DNA of 64,000 bases from Branchiibius cervicis (lineage in GTDB: Bacteria > Actinomycetota > Actinomycetes > Actinomycetales > Dermatophilaceae). The stretch's first letter is position 1. Each line of letters begins with the position of its first letter. Made by a program: the position numbers and the translations under genes. The stretch lies in contig NZ_JBHSWJ010000002.1 in assembly GCF_042661605.1 (NCBI RefSeq), positions 1,922,001 through 1,986,000 of the forward strand. The letters are read 5' to 3'. This document shows positions 9,369 through 19,181 of the stretch, one piece after another. Below the pieces are notes generated by a model, which had not been told where the DNA came from, made no database searches, and worked only from the letters and a program-made list of their open reading frames with translations.

Positions 9369-11229
9369 TCAGGCGGCGGTGTGCTTCACCCAGGCGATGA
9401 AGTTGGTCGTGGCGTTGCCAGTCCGCTCTGCCATCGTGTGCCCCAGCCCCCACACCGTGGCGAAATCCACGGAAGTGATCCCCAGGTTTGTCAGCGCCAG
9501 AGCGAGATTCACCTCGGTGGTGTTAGCGGTGTCGCCCTGCATGATGCCGGTGCGGATCCGCCAGTGCGGCGCGACCGTCGATGCTTTGTAGCCGTCGTAC
9601 ATTGGCGACAGGTAGTACATCGGGTTGTACATGTCCTGTCGCACCAGCGTGGTCTTGCCCACGGAGTCGGTCCTGGCGAAGTCGACCGCGTATTCCGAGG
9701 CTGCGTACGAGGACTTCCAGTTGGTCAGCTTGACGTAGGCACTCTGGTTGGCGGCGATGACCTCCTTCGACACCTGAGCGAAGTGGTATCCGTCTGTGCC
9801 GGAACCCATCACGACGTTCTCGGTCTGTCCGCGCCCGGACCGTCGAACGCACCGACGTCCTTGCTGGCGTTCTTCTGACTCTTGACGAACCCGGCGAGAT
9901 CTTTGACCGTCGCCTTCTTGGTGCTGGCGTCGTAGGTGACCCACGTCGAGTCTGTGTTCAGGTAGGAGATGTAGTCAGCCACCGTCTTGTAGGTCGTACT
10001 CGACGAAGAGGACGGCGACCCGCCGGTAGCACCTGATGGCGGTTGTCCACCACCCGTCGGTGCGCCGCTCGGCGCCCCGCCTGAACTGTCCGCCGGCGGC
10101 CCGCCCGCCGAGCCACCGGCGCCGCCCATCCCTGCCATCGTCTGGGTGTTGGGCGTATACGGGAACGTCGTATCGGACAGAAAGTCGTTGAGCGACTGGT
10201 TGATCACCGACACCAGATGGTCGTAGTAGCTGCCGGACAGGTAATGCCCCGAGGTGGACGACGCCAGGGTGAGGGTGGCACCCGAGCCGTCCTTCAGTTT
10301 CAGCTTGTTCACGTACGTCGCGAACGCGTCCGCGAGGTGCCCGGAGTACCCCGTTGTCCAGGTGCCGCTCGCCCTCGTCCCGGTGGTCGCGAACTGGCCC
10401 ATGTTCCATTCGTAGGCGACGTTGGCATAGTCGAGGCTGGTGATCGGGCACCACGCCATGACCCCGTTCACGGCGTCGCTGATCGCGGCCCCGGTCGAGT
10501 CAGTCATCGCGGCCCCGATCGCGTTCAGATGGGCGGTGTAGAGATCAGAGTCGCCGGTCGCCCCGGCGATGGTGCTCTGCGCGCCCCCGCCGCTCATCCC
10601 GAACACGTAGACCTTGTCCTTCCCGCCCGGGATCGAGGCCAGGTTGAGCCGCAGATAGCGGATCGCCGCCTTGAGATCCGTCACACCCCACGGAGCGTTG
10701 CCGTGATAACTGGTGCTTTGCGAGTCTTTACCCCGCAATCCTGCTGCGACGTAAACGAATCCGGCCTTCAGGTAGCTCGACACATCGTTGTAGCTGTATG
10801 TCGTCGGCGGCTTCTGCGCAGCGTACCCCGGGGTGTTCACCGGCAGCACGATCGGCGCGGTCCGCGCGGTGAAGCCGCCCACCGTCACCGAGGTGTTGAC
10901 CACCGCGGTGTAGGTGCCGTCGCTGTTCTTGGTGCCGGTCAGATACTTCCCCGGCACGTAGACGCCCAGCGTTTCGTAGTCCTTCGCCGCAGGTTTGGCA
11001 ACGTAGCTGACCCCGAGTTGGTAGTAGACGTCGTTCCCGGAGTCGTAATGCCAGCCCTTGCTGTTGAACCCGAGGAAGCCGCCACCGCCGTGGCATCCGC
11101 AGTCGCGGTAGACGAGCTCGCTGAGGTCTTCGACGCGCTTCTTTCCGGATCCGAGCAGGCGGTCAGCGCGAAGCCGCCCAGGACCGAGGCGGCTGTCCCT
11201 TGGACGACGGTGCGGCGACTGATGGTCAT
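9369..11229 (-). pseudogene. Subtype B tannase-like alpha/beta hydrolase, broken by two frameshifts
   Basis: The start at 11229 has a ribosome binding site (GGGAG) and a Tat-type lipoprotein signal (SRRTVVQG...LTAC). The frame then slips near 11150-11153 and continues as KKRVEDLSELVY... with YQLGVSYVAKP, the nucleophile motif GMSGGG and a Gly/Pro/Ser-rich linker. It slips again near 9834-9836 and ends with MYYLSPMYDGY and the VWGLGHTMAE stretch that should hold the catalytic His. Adding one base at each site gives a full protein of about 620 residues like subtype B tannases, which hydrolyse galloyl esters. Both breaks sit in short G/C runs, so assembly error is as likely as true decay. Family call from motifs only. 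Confidence 0.7.
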
Positions 11230-11371
11230 GGCGATACTCCCGGGTTGCGTGACGGCGCGAGGCTCTCGCACCACGGTCAACGTAGGGCGCCCGATTCGCC
11301 TGACCCGGTGTGTCTGCTGTGCGGCCTCTTTGAGCGTGGGTCCGATGAACTGGCCACCTACCCGGTTCAGC

Positions 11372-11469
11372 GATGCACAGCCGATGCAACCAGCGCGCAA
11401 AAAAGGCCCGTGATCTGCGTTTCCGCAGATCAGGGTCTTCTCGTGTGCTCCCCCGGTTGAACTCGAACC
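11372..11469. repeat. Left copy of a 96-98 bp direct repeat: tRNA-Asn 3' end plus its terminator
   Basis: This stretch matches 21831-21926 in the same orientation with scattered differences. In both, a segment starting GATGCA is followed by AGGCCCGTGA, a hairpin, and then the 3' end of a minus-strand tRNA-Asn (T-loop and acceptor strand). At 21906 the tRNA is whole; here only about 20 bases of it remain before a poly-C run. This is the arrangement of a duplicated attachment site. Here the acceptor-side run has five C. Confidence 0.7.
11407..11435 (-). terminator. Rho-independent terminator behind the truncated tRNA-Asn copy
   Basis: The stem TGATCTGCG pairs with CGCAGATCA around a four-base loop. 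On the minus strand the stem is followed after GGGCC by a run of T. It follows the tRNA fragment on the same strand, as the equivalent hairpin does at the intact tRNA gene (21860-21897). It would also stop transcripts leaving the catabolic operon before they enter the tannase gene. Confidence 0.7.
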
Positions 11470-11484
11470 CCCCCCCCCCCCCCC
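11468..11484. repeat. 17-base C homopolymer
   Basis: Seventeen consecutive C residues, far longer than any other single-base run in the window. It sits exactly where the tRNA-Asn similarity ends. It is not inside a supported gene. It may be a slippage-prone tract or an assembly patch; the sequence alone cannot decide. Confidence 0.9.
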
Positions 11485-11651
11485 ATGTGACCAGGTCGTC
11501 CGGCCACACCGATACCGCGCTGGTGCGAGGAACCCATTCGAACGTCACACCAAGCCGACTCGCGAGCGTCCTCGCGTGGCTCAGTGATGCTGAGAACGGC
11601 CACGACTGCTGACGGGACTCCCACTGCCACCGAGCTGGCGGCGTAAACGTC

Positions 11652-12119
11652 TCAAAGCAGCACGAAGCATCGAATGCAGACCTGCCCGCCCTCGTCCCGG
11701 GCGAGCCCAATGAACTGGTTCTCCGCGAGCCAGCGATGCGGCGGAGCGTCGGTCTGGAAGACCGGCGCGGTCCGGAAGTAGTACTGCTCCTCCGGGACGG
11801 CTTCTCCGGCAGCGATGCGCCGTTCGACCTCGCGGTCGGCCCGGTAATACCCGCGGTTGTGGATGTCGATCACGGAGCCGTCATCGGCCCGCAGGAGGTA
11901 TCGCGCGTCGAGTTGGGTCGTGCTTCCCCGTTCCACCGACCAATCGCCCCCTCCCGCAATGATGACACCGTTCAACCGAGGCCCCTGCACCGTGCCACCG
12001 ACGATCGGGGTGAACCAGAGTCGCTCCTGCTCGCTTCGTCCCACGTGCCAGCCGTCTTCGACATCGACGCGGATCTCGAAGGCGAACTCCAGACGAGGGT
12101 GGAGCAGTTGCGCGGTCAC
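11652..12119 (-). CDS. DUF3237 family protein (first copy)
   Basis: A 155-residue protein starting at a GTG whose GTGA overlaps the stop of the esterase gene. It carries the family pattern: an FEIRVDVEDGWHVG opening, VGGTVQGPRLNGVIIAGGGDW in the middle, LDARYLLRADDGSVIDIHNRGY and a final FIGLARDEGG-CIRCF strand. DUF3237 proteins are small beta-barrel proteins of unknown biochemical role. It is the last gene of the ABC-importer operon and has a paralogue at 19182-19661 that is joined to another hydrolase in the same way. Confidence 0.88.
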   Translation of the reverse strand: MTAQLLHPRLEFAFEIRVDVEDGWHVGRSEQERLWFTPIVGGTVQGPRLNGVIIAGGGDWSVERGSTTQLDARYLLRADDGSVIDIHNRGYYRADREVERRIAAGEAVPEEQYYFRTAPVFQTDAPPHRWLAENQFIGLARDEGGQVCIRCFVLL

Positions 12120-13809
12120 CGACGGTCGTCCCCGCGGTGACCGCCTACCGCGACCGTCGGGCACGCCGGCCCGGGATCGGGCAGGACGCCCATCTCAAGC
12201 CGCACGCCGTCGGGTCCACCGACGATCACCGATTGCGTTGTCGCCGCGACATCCACCGCGGACCAGGGCGATTCGTCCGTTCCCGGTTGCGGCATGAACT
12301 CCGGGAAATCACTGCTCTGCACGTGCAGACGCAGGTGGTGACCGGCCGCCAGCTGGTATCCGACGTGGCCGAGATCCAGGTCAACCCGGACAGGCACGCC
12401 GGCGTCATCGACCGTCTGCTGGCCCCGGGCGATCCGAAGGAACCGGCCGTCGGGCGCCACGTCGTACAACCGAGCCATGACGTCCATCGTGGGACCGGTG
12501 GATTCGACGGTCAACGACAGCCTGACCGGCCCGACGAGGTTCACCGGTTCGGCGACCGGTGCCCCGGCGAAGCCGACCACGTCCGCCCGTTGCGCAAGGT
12601 CACGCTCGTCCGGGCTGTGCTGTAGGAACGAAAAGGGGTCAGGGACCGACGACGGCACCAGGTCGTTCGGATCGTGCTTCCAGCTCAGGCGGGTGCACGG
12701 GCCCGAATCACTATGAGACAGCTGACCATCCGCGGTCGCCCACCAGGAAACCCGCTCGACCTGCGAGGGCGGCCAGTGAGCTGCGTGCCGGAAGCCTTCT
12801 GTGCCGGCGAGACTCCACCGCACTTTGGGGATCTGCGCGGCGGTGCCGCGCCCCCGCAGGAAGACATCAAAGAACTCAACGGCGGGGTCAAGATAGGCCG
12901 GCAACATCTGCCTGAGCGCTTCCTGCGTACGCTCACCGCCTGGCCATCCCAACGGATAGTTTTCGTGGTCGATGGACTCGATGACCAGAAACTCGTTGTG
13001 TTCCCACGCCGGTCGACGAGCGATGTCGGCGTGGTCCCGCCACGACCACGGTGCGCAGTTGTCCCACCAACCAATAGTGCTCAGTACGGGGACCGGCCGC
13101 GCTTCGAACGGGCTGCCACCACGAAACCGTTGCAAATAAACAGGATTCGGGTACCACAGATCGAACGACGGCGAACGCAGCCCGATCTCCTCCTGGAACT
13201 GCTCAAGTTGATCGATATAGGGCCGACGAGTCCAGTCCGGCTCCCACAGGTAGGTGTCCTGGGTGACGAAGTGGGTCAACGCGTACATCAGGATGATGCT
13301 CATCTCAACATCCCGGGTCCGACTGCCGGGCTCCGCGACGGGAAATTCACCCAGCGCGGTTCCGGTGACCCGGGGGCGATCGCCTTCAGCGCCGGATGCC
13401 CGGAAGCTACCGCCGCCCACTGCGTATACCCGTAGTAGGAGTCTCCCCACATGGCGACTGTTCCGTCGGACCACGGTTGCTGGATCAGCCAGTCGATCGT
13501 GTCGTAGCCGTCGTCGACCTCGTTGACGAACAGCAACGGCACACCTTCGGAACGGAACTTGCCACGAACGTCCTGGACGACAACTCGATACCCCCGTCGC
13601 GACAAGTAATCGGCGACCAGCGGCAGGAAGGTGTACTCACCATCCTTGTCGTAGGGCAGCCGGACCAGGATGGCCGGGCCGGGGCCGTCATCGCCGGGCG
13701 GCAGATAGACATCGGTGGCCAAGTGGACACCGTCCCTCATACGGACCGCGTGCGTTGCGGCCTGCGCAGGTACCTCGGCGGGAGACAACTGCAGATAGTC
13801 GATCTTCAT
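12116..13809 (-). CDS. CocE/NonD family alpha/beta hydrolase (X-Pro dipeptidyl peptidase-like), one frameshift
   Basis: The N-terminal part (from 13809) has MRDGVHLATDVYLP, YRVVVQDVRGKFRSEG and the nucleophile motif MWGDSYYGYTQW. The frame breaks at the five-G run 13372-13376. With one base added it continues as RVTGTALGEFPVAEPG into the rest of the catalytic domain (PVLSTIGWWDNC, VIESIDHENYPLGWPG) and a C-terminal jelly-roll domain (FAGAPVAEPVNLVGPVRLSLTVES). Repaired length is 564 residues, normal for CocE-type esterases and acylases. The start overlaps the upstream ATPase stop in ATGA once that gene is repaired too. It should hydrolyse an ester or amide brought in by the linked transporter. 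Confidence 0.88.
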
Positions 13810-14698
13810 GAGACGCGGGCGGGCCCTTCCTGAACGGTGGACGAACGAGGCGGGTCGATGACGCGACCGCCTCTGCGACGGGGCTTCCAGCCCGGTCGCG
13901 GTACGGATTCAATGAGCTGTCGGGTGTACGGGTGCTGCGGGTTGGTCAGTACCGCACCGACAGCCCCCGTTCCACGACCTTCCCGTCCTTCATGACGATC
14001 ACCGAATCGCAGATCTGACCGACGATCGGCAGATCATGGGAGATGAACAAGAAGGCCACACCCGTCGTACGTCGCACGTCCGCCAGCAGCTTCAGGACCT
14101 GCGCCTGGGTGGAAACGTCGAGCGACGCCAACGCTTCGTCGAGCACCAGGATGTCCGGCTCGGCCGCCAACGATCGCGCGATCGCGACCCGCTGTCGTTG
14201 CCCACCAGACAACTGCCGGGGGTGAGCAGAGGCGATCTGTTGATCGAGGCGCACCTGACTCAACAGGTCCGCCACGCGCTTCGCGCGTGCTGACCGCTCG
14301 AGGTCGGTATGGATTCGCAGCGCCTCATCCAGGCAGGATCCGATGGTCTGCCGCCGATCCAGCGACAGATACGGGTCCTGGAACACCATCTGAATCCGGC
14401 CACCGCGCTCCCGCCGATCCCGCCCGCTCACCTTTTCGGTGGGCCGCCACTCCTGGCCGTCGACCCTGATCGAGCCCTGGGTGGCACGCTCCAGCCCGAC
14501 GATGATGCGGGCGGACGTCGTCTTCCCCGACCCCGACTCCCCCACGATGGCCAGCGAGCCACCCGTCGGGAGTTCGAAGGAGACGTCGTCGACCGCGCGG
14601 AAGGTTTCGTGCCTCCAGCCCTGTTGACGCCGTACCCGATAGTCCTTGACGAGCCCGGCGACCGACAGGATCGGCAACATGTTGGTGACTTCAGCCAT
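13806..14698 (-). CDS. Peptide-type ABC transporter ATP-binding protein (DppF/OppF-like), one frameshift
   Basis: It has Walker A GESGSGKTT, Q-loop QMVFQDPYLSLD, signature LSGGQRQR, Walker B ILVLDEALASLD and H-loop FISHDLPIV. As read, it stops early at 13946. Adding one base to the five-C run at 13964-13968 restores the typical tail with NPQHPYTRQLIESVP and moves the stop to 13806, where it overlaps the next start in ATGA. That double fit makes the repair convincing. The ATG at 14698 is preferred; a TTG lies six bases upstream. The Walker B reads DEALASLD in place of the usual DEPVSALD. Confidence 0.9.
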
Positions 14699-15515
14699 GG
14701 TCAACCGCCAGCGGAAATTCCTGTGTAGCAGTCGATTCGAACCACGAGCGCGCCTCCATCAGGGCGATGGTGTACGGGTCGTTTGCCGTCATGGCGGCGC
14801 CGGGTACGAGCGACTCGACTACGTTGCCGTCTTTCATGACGAGCAGGCGATCGCAGACCGCGGCCGCCAGGTCGAGATCATGGGTCACAAAGACCATGGC
14901 AAGCCCGCGCTGTCGTCGTTCCTCGTCGAGTATCGCCATCACCTCTTCTTGTGTGGTCACGTCGAGGGCGGTCGAAATCTCGTCGGCAAGAATGATCCTT
15001 GGCTGAGCAAGGAGCGCTGCAGCGATCATGACGCGCTGCAGCAGACCACCGGACAGCTCCGACGGGCGCTGCCTCATCCTGCGGGCCGCCGACGAAACCC
15101 CCACTTCACCGAGGATGCGCACAGCGCGGGACTCTGCATCCTTCGCCGAGACGCCGCGCTCCAGCACCAACAGCTCGGTCAGAAAGCTACCGATAGTGCG
15201 GACCGGGTTGATGTGCGCGCGGGGGTCCTGGAACATCATGGCGACATCGCCCGTCCGGTACTGCCGCAGTTGCCGCGACGACATCGACAGGACCTCCTGC
15301 CCGTCGAAGCACACACTTCCGCTCACCTCGGCCCTCTTCGGTAGCAACCGGATGATGGATCGCAGGCTCACTGATTTGCCGGACCCGGACTCGCCGACGA
15401 TGCCGAGCGCGTCGCCCGATTCGAGACCGAACGAGACCCCGTGCAGTACCTCGCGTCGACCGGCCGCGGAATCGAAACTCACCCTCAGGTCTTCGACCTG
15501 CAACAACGCAGCCAT
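14691..15515 (-). CDS. Peptide-type ABC transporter ATP-binding protein (DppD/OppD-like)
   Basis: A 274-residue ATPase with Walker A GESGSGKSV, Q-loop MMFQDPRAHINP, signature LSGGLLQR, Walker B IILADEISTALD and H-loop FVTHDLDLA. The ATG shares one base with the permease stop (TGATG at 15513-15517). The signature and Walker B differ slightly from the common LSGGMRQR and DEPTTALD forms, but all catalytic residues are kept. No Cys-rich C-terminal tail is visible. It pairs with the next ATPase to drive the importer. Confidence 0.92.
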   Translation of the reverse strand: MAALLQVEDLRVSFDSAAGRREVLHGVSFGLESGDALGIVGESGSGKSVSLRSIIRLLPKRAEVSGSVCFDGQEVLSMSSRQLRQYRTGDVAMMFQDPRAHINPVRTIGSFLTELLVLERGVSAKDAESRAVRILGEVGVSSAARRMRQRPSELSGGLLQRVMIAAALLAQPRIILADEISTALDVTTQEEVMAILDEERRQRGLAMVFVTHDLDLAAAVCDRLLVMKDGNVVESLVPGAAMTANDPYTIALMEARSWFESTATQEFPLAVDHG

Positions 15516-16378
15516 CAACGTTCCCCGATCTCGTAGCGCTGGGCCAGGCGGTCGCCGACCAGATTCACGGCGATAACGGTGAGTACGACGAGCGTTGAGG
15601 CGAAGAGGGCTTGCTGGGGGTACCCCTGCACAATCGCGGACTGGCCCTGGGAGATCAGCAGACCCCAGTCCGCAGCCGGGGGTTGCAACCCGAGCCCCAG
15701 GTAGGAAATGGCGGACAGATCGAGCAGGGCGTAACCGAAACCCACCGTTGCCTGCACGAAGAGGAACGGCAGCAGGTTGGGCACGATGTGCCTGATGACG
15801 ATCGAGAGTGCCGGTGCACCCTGCACCTGCAGCGCCTGGACGTAGGGCAGGTTGCGCTCGCGCAAAGCCGCCGTTCGCAGGATGCGAGCGATCATCGGCA
15901 CAAAGGTGACCGACAGTGCGATGACCGGAGCCACGATGCCGGGACCGAACATGGTGACGGCGACGATGGCGACGACGATTCCGGGGAAGGCGAAGACGAT
16001 GTCCATCGCGCGAGAGACGACCGTGTCCCACCAGCCGCCGAACCAGGCGGCGATGACCGCCAGAGCGGTCCCCACGACACTCGAGACCAGCACGACGCAC
16101 GCCGGACCCAGCAGGGTGACCCGCGTCCCGACGATCACGCGGGAGAAGATGTCGCGTCCGGACGAGTCCGTGCCGAACCAATGCAGCGCGCTCGGTCCTG
16201 CGAAAACGTTGGTCACATCGACCGCGTCCGGGTCATAGGGCGCGATCAGCGGTCCGACAGCGGCGAGCACCACGAGTCCGGTCAAGAAGATCAGCGCGAC
16301 GACGCTCAACCAGCCGACGGAAGCCAGTCGGCGGGTCAACGGGAGCCGGCCGGCGCCGACCATCTGGGCGGTGCTCAA
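15515..16378 (-). CDS. Peptide-type ABC transporter permease (DppC-like)
   Basis: A 287-residue permease. The proposed TTG start at 16378 has a strong GAGGAG ribosome site and forms a TTGA overlap with the preceding stop; the first ATG is at 16363. The N-terminal span precedes a periplasmic loop with FGTDSSGRDIFSRVIVGTRVTL, a hallmark of DppC/OppC, and the coupling loop is PYVQALQVQGAPALSIVIRHIVPNL. The C-terminal LTVIAVNLVGDRLAQRYE is also typical. It forms the transmembrane dimer with the gene upstream. Confidence 0.9.
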   Translation of the reverse strand: MSTAQMVGAGRLPLTRRLASVGWLSVVALIFLTGLVVLAAVGPLIAPYDPDAVDVTNVFAGPSALHWFGTDSSGRDIFSRVIVGTRVTLLGPACVVLVSSVVGTALAVIAAWFGGWWDTVVSRAMDIVFAFPGIVVAIVAVTMFGPGIVAPVIALSVTFVPMIARILRTAALRERNLPYVQALQVQGAPALSIVIRHIVPNLLPFLFVQATVGFGYALLDLSAISYLGLGLQPPAADWGLLISQGQSAIVQGYPQQALFASTLVVLTVIAVNLVGDRLAQRYEIGER

Positions 16379-17327
16379 GTGCCACTCCTCTGCGCAAGTC
16401 GTGGATCGATGGCCACGTTGATGAGATCGACGATCGTGTTGATGACCACGAAGGCGACGACCATGATCAAGGAGATGAGGAGGACGACCGGGAGATCCTT
16501 GCGCCCGGCGGCCTGGACCAGAAGTGCTCCGATTCCGTTGACGCCGAACGCTGTTTCGGCCACCGCGGTAGCTGCAATAAGGCCGGCGACGGTGATTCCC
16601 GATACGGCGAACACCTCGGGTGATGCGTTGCGCAGGACGTGCCGCGTGATGATCGCCCGGGGCGAGATGCCCCTGCTGGTCGCCGTTTCGACGTGCTCCG
16701 ACCCCAAGGCGGAGCGCACTGCTGTGCGGGTGATCCGGGAGAGAAAGGCCAGGTACGCACAGCTCATCGCCACCGCCGGTAGCGTCAGGTGCCACAGCAT
16801 GTCCAGCAAGCCGTCACCTGTCCCGTACACGGGGAACCAGCTGAGCTTCTGGGAGAAGAGCCAGATCAGGAACATCGCTACGACGAAGGTCGGCGCACCC
16901 ATGAGGATGGATCCGATGACCGTGATCGACCGATCGACGATGCGCCCGCTCAGGGCGGCGAGAATTCCACTCCCAATGCCCACCGTCAGGATCAGCAGGG
17001 CCGCGTAGGCGGTCAACAACGTGGTCGTCTCGATGCGCGGGCCGATGAGGCTCGAGACCGGGCTGCGGTAGACGAAGGACTCTCCGAAGTCTCCATGGAG
17101 AACACCGCCGACCCAGATGAGGTAGCGCTGCCATAGCGGTGCGTCAAGGTGGAACTCCTGACGGATCTGTTCGAGCGTCGCCGGGTCGGGCCGCGAGCCC
17201 CCGCCAGGACGGCCGCCGGGTCGCCCGGGGTGAGCGCGAAGGCGAGGAAGATCAGGACGCTGGCGACGAATACTGTGAGGATCAGAGCTCCTAATCGCCT
17301 ACTCGCAAATGCAAAGACGCTCATCAT
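16375..17327 (-). CDS. Peptide-type ABC transporter permease (DppB-like), one frameshift
   Basis: The start at 17327 gives SRRLGALILTVFVASVLIFLAFALTPGDPAA, the standard DppB beginning. The frame breaks at the five-C run 17198-17202. With one base added it reads PDPATLEQIRQEFHLDAPLWQRYLIW, then FGESFVYRSPVSSLI and the remaining spans, including the coupling loop with SRGISPRAIITRHVLRN. Repaired length is 317 residues, normal for the family. The end overlaps the next permease start. It is annotated as one gene because each part alone would be non-functional. Confidence 0.88.
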
Positions 17328-17333
17328 TGGCCG

Positions 17334-18983
17334 TCACTTACCGCCGAGGTGCAGCGCCCACGGAGAGCCGATGTAGGCGAACGAGGTCGTGACCCCCGTC
17401 AGCTTGGGGTTGAGGTACACCGAGGCGTACTTCTCGCCGAGAGTGACCTGCAGGTTCGCCGGAGCAAAGATCGCCTGTGCCTTCACGAAGTCGTTCGCCG
17501 CTTGCGTCTCGTCGACGGCCGTATTGGCGGAGCCCAGGTACTTCGTGACCTGCGGGTCGCTGTACTGGCTCCAGTTGAACAGGCCGAGGGGCGGGGGCAT
17601 CGTGAAGAACGAGGCGTTGGCGATGGGACCGGGGGCGTTCAAGTAGCCCATGGTCGCGAGGAAGTCGATTCCCTTACGAGCATTGGCGTTGTAGAACAAG
17701 GCGGCGAAATCGGTCGCCTGCAATTGCTTGACGTTGATGGTCAGACCGAGTTGTTTGCCGGCGGACTGGATCAGGGTGGCCGCCTGCAAAAGCTCGTCGT
17801 TGCCCGACGGGATGGCTAAAGTCAGCGGCGTGCTTGCCGGTTTGGCTTGCTGGATGAGGGCTTTCGCCTTTGCCAGATCAGTCACCGGCGCCGGAAGTGC
17901 GTCGTACCCCTTCTGGTAGATCGCCGCGTCCGGTAGTCCGGTGAAGGTCAAGGGAACGCTGAAGGTCTTGGCCACCCTCCCGTAGCCGCCGAGTACGTTC
18001 TTGACGAACGCCGTCTTGTCGATAGCCAGATTGAGAGCCTGACGCACGCGGGGGTCAGCTGCGGCGCCACTACTCGCGACCGGACCGAAGCTCAGCGTCC
18101 CCGTGCTGGGGCCGAAGTACAACGAGCCGGAGGATGCCTTGGCCAACGCCTTGGCGCTTGCGGTGGGAATGTCGTAGGCGCCGTCGACCTGGCCGGACAG
18201 CAGCGCACTCGTGAGCGTTGCGTTGTCCGGAATGAAGACGTACTCAAGGGATTTGACCTTCGGCTGGCCATTCCAATAGTTCGGGTTGGACGTAGTCACG
18301 ATGTTCTTGCCGGACGTCCAGCTCTTGAACTCGAATGGGCCAGTGCACATCAGACCGCCTTGCGGCGTACCGAGGGTCTTACCCGCCTTCTGCGCAAAAG
18401 CCTTCTCAAAGACGACGCCAGCGTTCGTTGCCAGGGCGTTGCGGAACTGAGAGTTCGGTGCGGCGAACTTCAGCGTCACCTGCAGTGGCCCGGACGCCGT
18501 GATCGACTTCACCGCTCCGAAGAGTCCGACGTTGATCGAACCGCTCGCCGGGTTGGCGTTCTGCTGCAGGCTGTAGGCCACATCGGCCGAGGTCATCGGG
18601 CTGCCATCCCAGAACTTCACTCCGCTTCGCAGTTGAATCTGGAAGGTTGTGGGGTCAGTCCATTCCGCCTTGGTGGCCAACCCCGGCGCGACCCCGAAGT
18701 CGGGCGTCACCGTCAAGAGGTTCTCGCACAGGTTCGCGTTGACGATGTACGACGAGTCCGTTCCGGACTGCACCGGGTTCAGGGTCGGCGGCTCACCGGT
18801 GGCCAGCGCCCAGGTCACGGTGTCCACGGCCTTGGTCCCTGCCGGCGTCGAAGACACGAGTTTGGCTGCCGGGTACAGACCGCCCGGGCTGTCCGCGCTC
18901 CCGGACCCCGTGGAAGACCCACCGGAGGAGCAGGCCGCGAGGGTGGTGGCGAGCGCGGCGGTGGCTGCGAGCTTGCGCTTCAT
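17334..18983 (-). CDS. Peptide-type ABC transporter substrate-binding lipoprotein
   Basis: A 549-residue family 5 binding protein. The start at 18983 has an AAAGG ribosome site and gives a clear lipoprotein signal (MKRKLAATAALATTLAAC). Landmarks are TWALATGEPPTLNPVQSG near the mature N-terminus, FWDGSPMTSADVAYSLQQ, FKSWTSGKNIVTTSNPNYW and a segment with RVRQALNLAIDKTAFV. These are typical of oligopeptide, nickel and glycoside receptors, so the ligand is not fixed by sequence. It is the first gene of the seven-gene operon and lies 143 bases downstream of an 18-bp palindrome that covers its likely promoter. Confidence 0.92.
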   Translation of the reverse strand: MKRKLAATAALATTLAACSSGGSSTGSGSADSPGGLYPAAKLVSSTPAGTKAVDTVTWALATGEPPTLNPVQSGTDSSYIVNANLCENLLTVTPDFGVAPGLATKAEWTDPTTFQIQLRSGVKFWDGSPMTSADVAYSLQQNANPASGSINVGLFGAVKSITASGPLQVTLKFAAPNSQFRNALATNAGVVFEKAFAQKAGKTLGTPQGGLMCTGPFEFKSWTSGKNIVTTSNPNYWNGQPKVKSLEYVFIPDNATLTSALLSGQVDGAYDIPTASAKALAKASSGSLYFGPSTGTLSFGPVASSGAAADPRVRQALNLAIDKTAFVKNVLGGYGRVAKTFSVPLTFTGLPDAAIYQKGYDALPAPVTDLAKAKALIQQAKPASTPLTLAIPSGNDELLQAATLIQSAGKQLGLTINVKQLQATDFAALFYNANARKGIDFLATMGYLNAPGPIANASFFTMPPPLGLFNWSQYSDPQVTKYLGSANTAVDETQAANDFVKAQAIFAPANLQVTLGEKYASVYLNPKLTGVTTSFAYIGSPWALHLGGK

Positions 18984-19104
18984 GAGGTGCCTTTCGTGAA
19001 CTGTCCGGTCGCCAATCGCGGCGGGTCGGTCGTGGATTGTTTGGAGGCCCAGGAGGCCGGAACCGACCGAGTGGACTGCTCCGGTGCTGAGGAGCTGTTG
19101 GTGA

Positions 19105-19133
19105 ATATTTGCAGCAAACGGATTATTAGTCAA
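19105..19133 (-). promoter_or_regulatory. Probable promoter of the peptide-type importer operon
   Basis: On the minus strand a TTGACT -35 box (19128-19133) is followed after 17 bases by AAATAT (19105-19110) as a -10 box. The -35 lies inside the palindromic operator, so a bound repressor would block it. Spacing and boxes are read by eye. Confidence 0.5.
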
Positions 19134-19143
19134 TAATGACTAA
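19126..19143. promoter_or_regulatory. Palindromic operator TTAGTCA-N4-TGACTAA upstream of the importer operon
   Basis: A perfect 7+4+7 inverted repeat. The same core occurs again, with three more paired bases per arm, between the amidase and the TetR gene (21134-21157). Length and symmetry suit a TetR-family dimer. The link to the TetR protein at 21178 is an inference from position and from the shared sequence. Confidence 0.75.
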
Positions 19144-19181
19144 CAAAGAATTTGACGGCACCCCCAAAGGCGAAAACCCTG

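Noticed and set aside
11430..11630. Short minus-strand open frame through the poly-C run
   Set aside because: It depends on the poly-G translation and has no recognisable domain; reading frame there is unreliable.
15611..17008. 465-codon plus-strand open frame opposite the peptide permeases
   Set aside because: Its translation is low-complexity Asp/His/Arg/Gly text, and both minus-strand permeases under it have full family signatures.
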